Shown here: in pieces, positions 14,257-22,201 of the stretch
Numbering within the stretch: the first letter of the stretch is position 1
How the letters are laid out: each line of letters opens with the position of its first letter
Source: an uncultured bacterium
GTDB taxonomy: Bacteria; Bacillota; Clostridia; Christensenellales; QALW01
Assembly (NCBI GenBank): GCA_905214315.1
Contig: CAJMLN010000014.1
Span: forward strand, 1 to 43,417
Length of the DNA: 43,417 nucleotides
Direction of reading: 5' to 3'
The notes under the pieces: generated by a model
Told to the model about the DNA's origin: nothing
Database searches by the model: none
The model's input: the letters and a program-made list of their open reading frames with translations, nothing else
Position numbers and translations under genes: made by a program

Positions 14257-15641
14257 AGATAGTTGTTTGTATAAGAAAAGGGCTCGATGGAGAGTTAGGC
14301 CCATTTGATGCCTGTGCTTATGAAGAGGCACTTAAAATAAGGGGGGCAGAGGTTATCTTGCTCAGCATGGGACCGCCAAGCACAACAGATTTCCTTTTGA
14401 GCCTTACCCGTCTTGGTGCTAAAAAAGCCATTTTGCTTTGTGACAGTGCTTTTGCGGGGGCGGATACCCTCGCAACAGCTTACGCGCTTTCCCTTGCGCT
14501 AAAAAAACTTTCGCCCGACCTTGTTTTTTGTGGAAGACAGACTCTGGTGGGCGATACGGCGCAAACGGGCGCTATGCTTTCTGTATATGCAGATATCTCG
14601 CTGATAACGGGCGTTATGTCGATAGACGGAATTTTTGAAAATGAAATAATTTGCAAAAATAGAGGACAGGGAGAAATAAGGGCAAAGCTCCCTGCACTCT
14701 TAACGATTGAAAGAATAAATACGCTAAGATTGCCCAGCATCATGTCGAGTGTAGGTGAGGTAGAGATATGGTCTGCCGCCGATATTGGTGCGGTTTCTTC
14801 AAAATGCGGGCTTAACGGCTCTCCTACAAGGGTGGTGGAGAGTTTTGAAAATACATCAGGCAGAAGAAGATGTGCTTTTATAGAGGTTTCTTGTCTTCAG
14901 GAAATTGTAACTAAGGCTATCTTTAGGCAAAAGAGCATTGTTACGATAAAAAATTACGGAGAGAAAAAACTGCAAAAGGTATTCTCAATAGGTATTGAGC
15001 CGCTTGAATATGCAAAGAGCGTGTGCGATAATGTGACAATCATTGAGAGGGATGGTGAAGAAAATCTTATCAAGCTTATAAAAAGCGAAGCTCCCGATGC
15101 GGTAGTTTGGGCAAGTGACGAATGGAGTAAAAGAATTTCGGCAAGAGTGGCGGCACATCTTAGCCTTGGTTTATGCGCCGACTGCACTGCCCTTGAAACC
15201 GATGGAGACATCCTTTATATGATAAGACCCGCTCTTGGAGGAAGTATTATCGCGAAGATAAAAAGTTTGACTGTACCCGCTATGGCGACAGTACGAACAA
15301 CGCAGGGGGATAACGCGGATATTATTGTTGCGGCAGGCTTTGGTGTAAAAAACAGTATTGAAAAGGTAGAAGAGCTTGCAAATAAATTGTCCGCGGAGCT
15401 TGCCTCGTCAAGAAAGCTTGTTGATATCGGCACCCTGCCGTATAGCCTGCAGGTAGGGCTGACGGGGAAGACCGTATGTCCTAAGGTTTATATCGCGATA
15501 GGCGTTTCAGGAGCGGTGCATCATGTTGTTGGTATGCAGAATGCAGGAACGGTTATTGCAATCAATCCCGACAAGGATGCTCCCATTTTTGATTATGCCG
15601 ACTATGGAATAATAGGAAAAATAGAGGATATGGAGCTTTGA
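14253..15641 (+). CDS. Fused electron transfer flavoprotein (EtfB-EtfA in one chain)
   Basis: A 462-residue single chain joining both ETF subunits. Residues 1 to about 215 are EtfB: GRQTLVGDTAQTG is the nucleotide-binding loop and VEIWSAADIG then GLNGSPTRVV is the end of the beta subunit. Residues from about 230 are EtfA, with the FAD domain RPALGGSIIAKI, SSRKLVDIG, VGLTGKTVCPKVYIAIGVSG, HHVVGMQNAGTVIAIN and DAPIFDYADYGIIGKI. Separate subunits usually total about 580 residues, so both halves are shortened. Fused ETFs are known in some archaea; one closing a sugar operon in a Gram-positive is unusual. It would accept electrons from the FAD dehydrogenase/Fe-S pair and may bifurcate, since the GDTAQ loop resembles NAD-linked ETFs more than aerobic ones. 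Bifurcation is inference. Confidence 0.85.
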   Translation: MKIVVCIRKGLDGELGPFDACAYEEALKIRGAEVILLSMGPPSTTDFLLSLTRLGAKKAILLCDSAFAGADTLATAYALSLALKKLSPDLVFCGRQTLVGDTAQTGAMLSVYADISLITGVMSIDGIFENEIICKNRGQGEIRAKLPALLTIERINTLRLPSIMSSVGEVEIWSAADIGAVSSKCGLNGSPTRVVESFENTSGRRRCAFIEVSCLQEIVTKAIFRQKSIVTIKNYGEKKLQKVFSIGIEPLEYAKSVCDNVTIIERDGEENLIKLIKSEAPDAVVWASDEWSKRISARVAAHLSLGLCADCTALETDGDILYMIRPALGGSIIAKIKSLTVPAMATVRTTQGDNADIIVAAGFGVKNSIEKVEELANKLSAELASSRKLVDIGTLPYSLQVGLTGKTVCPKVYIAIGVSGAVHHVVGMQNAGTVIAINPDKDAPIFDYADYGIIGKIEDMEL

Positions 15642-15916
15642 AAGAGAATTAGTTTACGTTGAAACTGTTTGTTGTGATAACGGAAATTATTTACATCAAC
15701 ACAGTAAGCGTCATACCGATACTGTGAAACGCTATATATGATTTTTGCATACGCTGGCAGTGTTGCTATGATAGTTTTTCACGGCGGAGGGCTGCAGCAG
15801 TGTTAAAATCTATCTTTAAGGAATCCGCAGATGGCTTGATGATATAAGAGATATCTACATTGGGAAATATACGTATAAAGATCTCCACGGCATATTAAAA
15901 GACAGAATTCATAAAC

Positions 15917-15947
15917 AAAGTGAGGTGATCCGCCTCGCTTTATTTTT
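15917..15947 (+). terminator. Terminator of the catabolic operon
   Basis: AAAGTGAGG (15917-15925), seven-base loop, CCTCGCTTT (15933-15941) with one G-T wobble, then ATTTTT. It lies 276 bases after the fused ETF gene with no intact gene between. Confidence 0.65.
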
Positions 15948-16084
15948 ACAAGCTTTTTCTTTTTTTCAGTATTTTTATCAAGAGGCAGGTTATAAGTGCT
16001 GTATTCTCGTTCAATTCGCCGTTAAAGCAACTGAAAACAAAGCTGTATTATCCATTCTATCAAGTGTTTTAGCATAAACATAAA

Positions 16085-16538
16085 ATGTGTTTTTTCCCAT
16101 TCGCATTTCTAAGCTCAATAGCAAAGATAAGTATAAGTATTGAAACCTTCGGACATCGGATTCGTCGAAATACAAAAGAAAAAACAGAAATTGCTCAAAA
16201 AGCTGTCTTCCTTATAAAAGATGGGGACATAATTCTCCTTGACCAATCTTCAACGGCATTTTACCTTGTAAACGAACTGATACTCCGGCGTAAGCTTACA
16301 ATCGTTATAAAGCAATTTCCAACAGCGGAATTGTTATGGACTGTTCCCGGGAAGAGATCGCAGTAAGAAATACAATGCTTAAAAATGCGCAAATAAAGAT
16401 CTTTTTATGCGACAGTTAAACTCGGCAGTCAGGCCGTCCTTTAAGCAGCATGGGTGAAACGATGTGGATTTTCTTATCGGCGAAGGTATAAAAGCGAAAT
16501 TCTATTCTGAAATAAAAAGTAAAATATCTTTATTATAA
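16085..16538 (+). pseudogene. Decayed DeoR-family regulator (C-terminal remnant)
   Basis: Pieces of the DeoR/GlpR effector domain can be read in order but in different frames. The first, FGHRIRRNTKEKTEIAQKAV then LIKDGDIILLDQSSTAFYL and LTIVI, ends at about 16366. The second frame (16336-16416) reads REEIAVRNTMLKNAQIKIF then LCDS before a TAA. KLGSQAVL continues in another frame. NDVDFLIGEGIKAKFYSEI in a fourth segment ends at TAA 16536-16538. About 60 residues normally lying between the first two pieces are missing, and no helix-turn-helix N-terminus is visible. At least three frame changes, two internal stops and a deletion make this a clear pseudogene. It probably once regulated a sugar operon nearby. 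Confidence 0.75.
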
Positions 16539-16550
16539 AAGCAAATCAAA

Positions 16551-16579
16551 GTATAAATCTCTCCGATTTACAGATACTA
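16551..16579 (+). promoter_or_regulatory. Candidate sigma-G/sigma-F promoter of spoVT
   Basis: GTATA (16551-16555) and GATACTA (16573-16579) are separated by 17 bases. This fits the forespore pattern gHATR - N17 - CATnHTA except for the first base of the -10. In Bacillus subtilis spoVT is transcribed by sigma-G, so the location is as expected. The predicted start of transcription is about 16586, with a leader near 100 bases. Confidence 0.5.
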
Positions 16580-16684
16580 ACATCAAGAATTGAAAAATTA
16601 TGCAGGGCCGGTATCTGTAACGGGCTTAAATAGCCGAAACGCTGCACGTGCCCGCAAATACAAATGTGATAAGGAGATTTATAT

Positions 16685-17227
16685 ATGAAAGCAACAGGTA
16701 TTGTAAGAAGAATAGACGAACTCGGACGTGTAGTAATTCCTAAAGAGATCCGGCGTACCCTGCATTTTCGCGAAGGAGATCCGCTTGAGATTTTTACCGA
16801 TAAGGAAGGCGGCGTGGTGCTGAAAAAGTATTCGCTGATGGGGGATATTGAGCAATATGCCAAGGAATTTGCAGAATCGTTGCATCACAGCTTAGGACAT
16901 ACGGCGGTTATTACCGATAAAGACAGCGTACTTGCAGCCTCCGGACAGGGAAAAAAGGATTTTATGGGCAAGAGCCTTTCGGAAGATCTTCAGCGCAAAA
17001 TCGAGGCCCGCAGGGGGATTATGACCGATAAGAAAGGGAAAGAATTGCCGATTCCACTTGTGAGCAATGATGAAAACAAATATATTTCGCAATGCATTTT
17101 TCCAATTCTGGGCGGCGGAGATGTATTGGGGGCGGTAGTTGTCACGTCCAATGAAGAAAGCTTAAATGATATTGCCTATAAAAATGCGGAAACGGCAGCA
17201 TATTTTTTAGGCTGTCAGGCAGAATAA
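16685..17227 (+). CDS. spoVT: Stage V sporulation protein T
   Basis: A 180-residue transcription factor that modulates forespore gene expression late in sporulation. Residues 1-50 are the AbrB-type swapped-hairpin DNA-binding domain (MKATGIVRRIDELGRVVIPK, then EIRRTLHFREGDPLEIF). The rest is the GAF-like domain typical of SpoVT, distinguishing it from the shorter AbrB and Abh. A strong AAGGAG ribosome site sits before the ATG. In B. subtilis spoVT is followed by yabM and yabN; here those relatives lie next door but on the opposite strand, with hup between. A bidirectional terminator follows the gene. Confidence 0.95.
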   Translation: MKATGIVRRIDELGRVVIPKEIRRTLHFREGDPLEIFTDKEGGVVLKKYSLMGDIEQYAKEFAESLHHSLGHTAVITDKDSVLAASGQGKKDFMGKSLSEDLQRKIEARRGIMTDKKGKELPIPLVSNDENKYISQCIFPILGGGDVLGAVVVTSNEESLNDIAYKNAETAAYFLGCQAE

Positions 17228-17230
17228 AAA

Positions 17231-17260
17231 AAAGGCTGTAACGAAAGTTACAGCCCTTTG
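17231..17260. terminator. Bidirectional terminator between spoVT and hup
   Basis: GGCTGTAAC (17234-17242), a GAAA tetraloop, GTTACAGCC (17247-17255). An A-run precedes and a CTTTGTTT tract follows, so it can stop the two converging transcripts. Confidence 0.85.
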
Positions 17261-17268
17261 TTTCTCAA

Positions 17269-17541
17269 TTATTGAATAGAATCTTTTAAAGCTTTGCCGG
17301 CTTTAAATACAACAGCCTTGCTTGCGGGAATCTGGATCGTAGCACCCGTAGCCGGATTCTTGCCGGTTCTGGCGGCACGTTCTTTCACTTCAAAGGAACC
17401 AAAGCCCATGATCTGAACTTTTTCACCGTTTTTAAGAGCTTCTTCAATAAGCCCCAGAACAGCGTTTACTGCTTTTTCAGCATCCTTTTTTGAAATCTCG
17501 TTTTTTGCAGCCAATGCGTTGATTAAATCTGCTTTGTTCAT
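17269..17541 (-). CDS. hup: HU-family DNA-binding protein
   Basis: A 90-residue histone-like protein that bends and compacts DNA. The whole HU/IHF signature is present: the N-terminal MNKADLINALA helix, the GFGSFEVKERAARTGKNP arm base and the KAVVFKAGKALKD C-terminus. The start is the ATG at 17541 because GGAGG lies eight bases before it; a TTG 15 bases further upstream overlaps the ribosome site and is not the start. It has its own strong promoter between mazG and hup, so it can be expressed independently of the genes upstream. Confidence 0.95.
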   Translation of the reverse strand: MNKADLINALAAKNEISKKDAEKAVNAVLGLIEEALKNGEKVQIMGFGSFEVKERAARTGKNPATGATIQIPASKAVVFKAGKALKDSIQ

Positions 17542-17587
17542 TTTTAATTCCTCCAAATAAATTGAAAATTATTCACTAACACCATAA

Positions 17588-17601
17588 AGTGATTAGTCAC
17601 T
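17588..17601. repeat. Palindrome at the hup transcription start
   Basis: AGTGA-TTAG-TCACT, a 5-bp inverted repeat with four-base spacer, positioned at the predicted transcription start of hup (-10 at 17608-17613). It could be an operator or a leader hairpin. Confidence 0.4.
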
Positions 17602-17607
17602 GATCCA

Positions 17608-17636
17608 ATATTAGCACATTTTCATTCAAATGTCAA
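17608..17636 (-). promoter_or_regulatory. Strong sigma-A promoter of hup
   Basis: On the minus strand a perfect TTGACA (17631-17636) and TAATAT (17608-17613) are separated by 17 bases, 67 bases before the start codon. Confidence 0.8.
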
Positions 17637-17713
17637 CACTGGTCTTAATAAAAACACATAAATTTTGCATATGCTTTGAATAAAATGTTGCAAATTCTTC
17701 GTTTTTGTATTTT

Positions 17714-19075
17714 TTATTTGCTATATAGTTTTTTCGAAGAAATCAGGCACCGTGTTTCTGCCGCTTCTTTTTCTGCATTTTCAAACGCACCAATAAATTC
17801 CTGAATCTTTTGAAAAAGCGCTAACTCGGGATGAATGCCTTTTTTACGGCAAAGGTTTACTATTTGGAAGAGAATCTCTCCTAAAATCTGCTCGAGCTCG
17901 CTTTGCTCTTCCAAATGGGAAAGCTTTTCGGTGATATCGTTTATAGTCTTTTCCGCATTCGGATCGTTTATACCTGCTTTTGCCGCTTTATGCTGTATTT
18001 TTTCCGCATATGCCAATGCAGGAAGAATTTGAGGTACATCCCGCATTGCTTCACTGAAGGAAGAAAGATTTTTCTCCGCTCTCTTTTGCTCTTCCCACGC
18101 ATCGTTTAAATTTCCAGGCTGCTGCCGGCCGGCAAAAATTTCAGGATGCCGGCGGATCATTTTTTTACATATTGAATCTGTTATATCATTAAAATCGAAT
18201 TCTCCGCATTTTTTTCCGATCTGCGCATGAAAAACTACTTGAAAGAGCACATCGCCCAATTCATCATATAAGCTGTAAAAATCTTCTTTATTAATAGCGT
18301 CAGCTACCTCATAGGCTTCTTCTATCAGATAAGGGCGCAGGCTTTTATGCGTTTGTGCCGAATCCCAGGGGCAGCCGTTCGGGGAACACAGAATTTCCAT
18401 AATTTGCAAAAGATGATGGCAGGTATACTTATAAACCTCAGTCAATTTCACCTTTTTTAAAAAGATACTGGATGTATGATTATAGACCTGCTGCCTGTCC
18501 AGCATAAAAATGGGAAAATGCAGGGAATGACCGCAGCCTGTTTCATCTTCGGTATAAAAATCAATTAGAAAATCATCTCCGTATATTTCTGAAAGAATAC
18601 ATTTCAGCTCGCCGGCATTTAAGCGGGAATCAATACAGACGATCATATTGTTTTCCGCCGCAGAGGGGCGCGCCCCCTCCAGGATTTGCCGGCAAGAATA
18701 ATCAAAACGTACGGATGAAACTTTTAAATGCGCTGCGGCACAGTCTGGAAGCGAAATGCCCGGTAAAATTTCCATTTCATCGGGAGATAAAAGAGCCACA
18801 GAAGTATCATCTAACGCAGAACCGTGAACAAGATAGCAGCAGTTTTCCGCGCGCCTTAATTCTATGCAGATCAAATGGTTCAGCACATCAAAATCCTCGG
18901 CACTTTCGTATAGAGCGTCAAAGCTGCGGTAGGATATTCCGTTTCTTTTTAAAAAAGCGGCAAGAGGTATTTTTTCTGTACGAAGAAATACGGTATGGGC
19001 ATTTTTTATTTTTTCAAAAGCCGCCAGGGAAAGGTTTTCAGCTTTTCCGGCGCCGGTACCGATGACTGTTATCAT
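17714..19075 (-). CDS. mazG: YabN-type protein: tetrapyrrole methylase-like domain fused to MazG NTP pyrophosphohydrolase
   Basis: A 453-residue two-domain protein, the usual architecture of Bacillus YabN. Residues 1 to about 200 resemble a tetrapyrrole (SAM-dependent) methylase, with a glycine-rich GTGAGKAENLSL start but divergent later motifs. From about 215 it is MazG: CPWDSAQTHKSLRPYLIEEA, then the acidic YDELGDVLFQVVFHA motif that binds Mg2+, a WEEQKRAEK segment, and a second, weaker MazG-like half. MazG hydrolyses nucleoside triphosphates to monophosphates, cleaning damaged or excess nucleotides. It starts two bases after the flippase stop, so the pair is an operon. This neighbour order copies B. 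subtilis yabM-yabN. Confidence 0.9.
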   Translation of the reverse strand: MITVIGTGAGKAENLSLAAFEKIKNAHTVFLRTEKIPLAAFLKRNGISYRSFDALYESAEDFDVLNHLICIELRRAENCCYLVHGSALDDTSVALLSPDEMEILPGISLPDCAAAHLKVSSVRFDYSCRQILEGARPSAAENNMIVCIDSRLNAGELKCILSEIYGDDFLIDFYTEDETGCGHSLHFPIFMLDRQQVYNHTSSIFLKKVKLTEVYKYTCHHLLQIMEILCSPNGCPWDSAQTHKSLRPYLIEEAYEVADAINKEDFYSLYDELGDVLFQVVFHAQIGKKCGEFDFNDITDSICKKMIRRHPEIFAGRQQPGNLNDAWEEQKRAEKNLSSFSEAMRDVPQILPALAYAEKIQHKAAKAGINDPNAEKTINDITEKLSHLEEQSELEQILGEILFQIVNLCRKKGIHPELALFQKIQEFIGAFENAEKEAAETRCLISSKKLYSK

Positions 19076-19077
19076 AC

Positions 19078-20745
19078 TTACTCCATGGGGCGTATCACGC
19101 CGATTTTTACAAACAGTTTTTCTAATTTTCTTCCGCCGGGCATCAGCTGAAGATCGCTTCTGTCAAATACCTGAAAGAGGATAAGGCCGGCAAAATAGGA
19201 AATGGCTGCCGCAAGAATAATGGCTGCTGCAATGATTTTGGCAAGAGCGCCACCAGCGGCCAGCTGCACGGCAAACAACGCCTTCATTCCGTAGATTACC
19301 CCGGCCATGACAGCGGCGGCGCCCAGCGGGCGGAGGAACATCTTTTTTAAATCCAGTCTCGTCTTAGCATGCTTGCGTACAAAAATGACATCCAGCACTG
19401 CGGCAATGCCGTAGCAAACCACAGTTCCGATCGGTACGCCGATCATGCCGATATTTTGGTTTGGTATCAAAATAAGATTTAAAAGGATTTTAACCGCCAT
19501 ACCAATGGCCAGATTAATCACGGGAATGCTTACTTTGCCCATGCCCTGCAAAATACCGGCGGCGGTTTGAATTACAGAAAGAAAGAGTACACCAAGGGAG
19601 AGAATTTGCAGAAAAGTTACCGTTATGGCGATTTTTTCATCCGCAGTAAAAAGAATAGATCCATAGGTCTTTGTTTCATAGGTATAGAGCAGCAGGAGAA
19701 TTTCCCTGGCCATGGCAAAAAAACCAACCGAACAGGGCAGACCGATAACCATGGAAAGCTTCAGGCCCGTTTTGGAAATACGACGGACTTCCTTTTTTCC
19801 GTTTGGTGCGGCCAGTGCGTCACTAATGGCGGGCACAAGCGCCATGGAAAGCGCCACCGTCAGCACTGTGGGCAAATTGATCAGTGTACCGCAGTCGCTT
19901 TTCAAATAGCCGTAAAGCGCGTCAATATACTCTGAAACATACCCGAAATTCTGCTGCAGGATGGATTTTACCATCACGGAATCGATGGCATCTACCAGGG
20001 GCTTTACCGCACCGCCGATCGTCATGGGAATGGCGATCTGCAGCAGCCGCTTCATAACAAGCCGCGAGGATTTTTCAATTTTGGATTGCTCCAGACGGGA
20101 GAAAATCTTCTTTTTATCTTTTTGATAGAGAAGAAAAATTACAAGGAAGGCGGCGGCTTCGGATATGGTAATACCAAACAGCGCGCCGGCTGCGCCCATG
20201 ATATAGTCATACTTATTATACCAGGAAATTGCAAAATAAAAGCCGGCTATCAGCTTGATCAGCTGCTCCACCAGCTGTGTGATCGCGGTGGGATTCATGT
20301 TCTGCATCCCCTGGTAATATCCGCGGAAGGCGGAAAGAACCGATACAAAGAAGAGTGAGAGCGAGATCGCGGCGATCGGCTCCCAGGAATCGATTTTTAG
20401 CACGCCTGCAATGGCGGGCGCACCGAGAAGCATCAGTGCTGAGGTAGCAACGCCGATAATGGTAAGAATTTTTAAAGAAGAGCGGAAAACCCGATGTGCG
20501 CCGTTAAAATTTCCCTTGCTGCGCTGTTCGGCTACCATTTTGGAGATTGCCGTGGGAATTCCGGAGGTAGAGAAAATCAATAAAAAAGTATAAATCGGAT
20601 ATACCGCCGAATAGACGCCCATCGTTTCCTCGCCTACGATATGACGAAGCGGAATTTTATATACAGCGCCGATAATTTTGCAGATCAGCCCTGCGGCCGC
20701 CAGAATGAACGCGCCGTTTAAAAAGGATTTCTTTTTGTCAGACAT
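19078..20745 (-). CDS. SpoVB/YabM-type polysaccharide flippase (MOP superfamily)
   Basis: A 555-residue integral membrane protein with about 14 hydrophobic segments, of the MVF/polysaccharide-synthesis branch of the MOP exporter superfamily. Its relatives SpoVB, YabM and MurJ-like proteins flip lipid-linked oligosaccharides during spore cortex and cell wall synthesis. The start LNGAFILAAAGLICKIIGAV and the SAFRGYYQGMQNMNPTAITQ loop are characteristic of SpoVB/YtgP/YabM members. The genomic setting beside mazG/yabN and spoVT favours the YabM position, but SpoVB, YabM and YkvU cannot be told apart with certainty by eye. A sigma-A promoter lies upstream at 20778-20806. Confidence 0.85.
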   Translation of the reverse strand: MSDKKKSFLNGAFILAAAGLICKIIGAVYKIPLRHIVGEETMGVYSAVYPIYTFLLIFSTSGIPTAISKMVAEQRSKGNFNGAHRVFRSSLKILTIIGVATSALMLLGAPAIAGVLKIDSWEPIAAISLSLFFVSVLSAFRGYYQGMQNMNPTAITQLVEQLIKLIAGFYFAISWYNKYDYIMGAAGALFGITISEAAAFLVIFLLYQKDKKKIFSRLEQSKIEKSSRLVMKRLLQIAIPMTIGGAVKPLVDAIDSVMVKSILQQNFGYVSEYIDALYGYLKSDCGTLINLPTVLTVALSMALVPAISDALAAPNGKKEVRRISKTGLKLSMVIGLPCSVGFFAMAREILLLLYTYETKTYGSILFTADEKIAITVTFLQILSLGVLFLSVIQTAAGILQGMGKVSIPVINLAIGMAVKILLNLILIPNQNIGMIGVPIGTVVCYGIAAVLDVIFVRKHAKTRLDLKKMFLRPLGAAAVMAGVIYGMKALFAVQLAAGGALAKIIAAAIILAAAISYFAGLILFQVFDRSDLQLMPGGRKLEKLFVKIGVIRPME

Positions 20746-20777
20746 GAAAACACCTCAAAATATTTTTCACAGTAACG

Positions 20778-20806
20778 ATTATATAACTTTTTTGCGTTTA
20801 TGTAAA
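20778..20806 (-). promoter_or_regulatory. Promoter of the flippase-mazG unit
   Basis: On the minus strand TTTACA (20801-20806) and TATAAT (20778-20783) are separated by 17 bases. It is back to back with the mnmE promoter. Confidence 0.7.
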
Positions 20807-20818
20807 TAAAATAATCAT

Positions 20819-20848
20819 TTGCCACCATTGTTGGTTCTGTATTATAAT
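20819..20848 (+). promoter_or_regulatory. Promoter of mnmE-mnmG-rsmG
   Basis: TTGCCA (20819-20824) and TATAAT (20843-20848) are separated by 18 bases, 26 bases before the start codon. An AAGGTG ribosome site follows. Confidence 0.65.
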
Positions 20849-20874
20849 ATTTAAAAGGAAAATAAGGTGAAACA

Positions 20875-22200
20875 ATGAAAGAAACAATAGCGGCGATCGC
20901 TACGCCTGCCGGAAAGGGCGGAATTGCGGTCATTCGTATCAGCGGGCCGGAGGCGCATCTCTGCCTGAAAAAAATTTTTTTCAAAGAAAATATGGAAATG
21001 CGCAGAATGTATTACGGCGGCGTCTATGATGCCGGCGTGCTGCTGGATCAGTGCCTGTGCGTGCTTTTTGAGGAAGGCGCCTCCTATACCGGGGAAAAGA
21101 CCGCGGAAATCCACTGCCACGGCGGATATGCCTCGGCGCGGGATATTTTAGAGGCGGTACTGAAAAACGGTGCGCGTCTGGCACAGAACGGCGAGTTTAC
21201 CAAACGTGCGTTTTTAAACGGCAGATTGGATCTTTCCCAGGCCGAAGCCGTCGGCGACATGATTGATGCCGACACGCAGTGCGCTTCCCGGGCTGCGGCC
21301 AGATTGCTCAGCGGTGAGCTGGGAAAAAAAATTGTCGGTTTTCAGGATACGCTGAAGGAGCTGATTACCGAAGTGGAAGCCGGAATCGATTATCCCGATG
21401 AAATTGACCAGCAGCACACCGCCGCAACAATCCGGGCGCGGGTAAACGAGCTGCTGCCTGAAATAGAAGCGCTGATCGCCGGTTATTCGCGCGGCAGACT
21501 GATAAAGGACGGGCTGACCGTATGCATCATCGGAAAGCCCAATGCAGGAAAATCTTCACTGCTGAATGCACTGTGCGGCTGGGAACGCGCCATTGTCACC
21601 CCGGTGGCCGGCACTACCAGGGATACGCTGCACGAGGTGCTGGAAATTTCCGGCGTCAAGGTACATCTGTTTGATACGGCCGGCATACGGCAAAGCGAGG
21701 ATACGGTTGAAAAAGCCGGAATTGAGCGCTCTTATATAACGGCCAAAGAGAGCGATATTATTCTCTGCCTTATTGACGCTAAGGAAAAAGAAGATTTTTC
21801 CTGGCTGGGAGAACAGGACTTTTTAAAAGATAAGCAGGGCATATTTTTGTTCAATAAATGCGATATAGCGGCAGCGCCGCAGGTTGTGCTGCCCTTTTCT
21901 TGGCCCAGGGCAGAGCTCAGCGTCAAAACAGGGCAGGGTATGGAACAGGTTGTGGAATTTTTAGAGCAGTGTGCCTCTCAAAGCAGCAGTGCGTCGGCAC
22001 TTACCATCACCTCGCTGCGCCATTTTGAAGCGCTTAAGGCGGCCAGAGAAGCGTTGGAGGCCTGTCTGGCAGATATGCCGCCGGATATTCTCAGCATTGA
22101 TTTAACCGAGGCCTGGACGCAGCTGGGTACGATTACAGGGCAAAATGTCACTGAGGATATCGTCAATCATATTTTTGAAAAATTTTGTGTAGGGAAATAA
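20875..22200 (+). CDS. mnmE: tRNA modification GTPase MnmE
   Basis: A 441-residue GTPase that, with MnmG, installs (carboxymethyl)aminomethyl groups on U34 of tRNAs. The N-terminal folate-binding domain starts with IAAIATPAGKGGIAVIRISG. The G domain shows G1 GKPNAGKSS, G2 GTTRD, G3 DTAG and G4 NKCD. The C-terminal CVGK carries the essential cysteine. Length is normal. The gene is followed after one base by mnmG and then rsmG. In most Firmicutes mnmE follows rnpA-yidC-jag near the replication origin; here it instead follows the divergent flippase-mazG unit, so that link is broken. Confidence 0.97.
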   Translation: MKETIAAIATPAGKGGIAVIRISGPEAHLCLKKIFFKENMEMRRMYYGGVYDAGVLLDQCLCVLFEEGASYTGEKTAEIHCHGGYASARDILEAVLKNGARLAQNGEFTKRAFLNGRLDLSQAEAVGDMIDADTQCASRAAARLLSGELGKKIVGFQDTLKELITEVEAGIDYPDEIDQQHTAATIRARVNELLPEIEALIAGYSRGRLIKDGLTVCIIGKPNAGKSSLLNALCGWERAIVTPVAGTTRDTLHEVLEISGVKVHLFDTAGIRQSEDTVEKAGIERSYITAKESDIILCLIDAKEKEDFSWLGEQDFLKDKQGIFLFNKCDIAAAPQVVLPFSWPRAELSVKTGQGMEQVVEFLEQCASQSSSASALTITSLRHFEALKAAREALEACLADMPPDILSIDLTEAWTQLGTITGQNVTEDIVNHIFEKFCVGK

Positions 22201-22201
22201 T

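Larger units (their letters stand above)
15642..16684. other. Gene-poor stretch of 1043 bases after the operon
   Basis: It holds the operon terminator (15917-15947), a decayed DeoR-type regulator (16085-16538) and the spoVT promoter (16551-16579), all listed separately. A frame without a start codon is open from 15820 to 16078 (reads WLDDIRDIYIGKY onwards) and may be another coding remnant; its product is not recognised. A promoter-like pair TTGCAT (15745-15750) and TATGAT (15767-15772) is spaced by 16. Nothing else stands out. Confidence 0.6.

Noticed and set aside
5472..15641. Sulfoquinovose or 5-deoxyribose pathway
   Set aside because: No sulfoquinovosidase, sulfolactaldehyde enzyme or deoxyribose-type aldolase is present, and IolB plus ETF are not part of those known routes.
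17542..17556. Upstream TTG start for hup
   Set aside because: It overlaps the GGAGG site that serves the ATG at 17541, and HU proteins start with MNKADLI.
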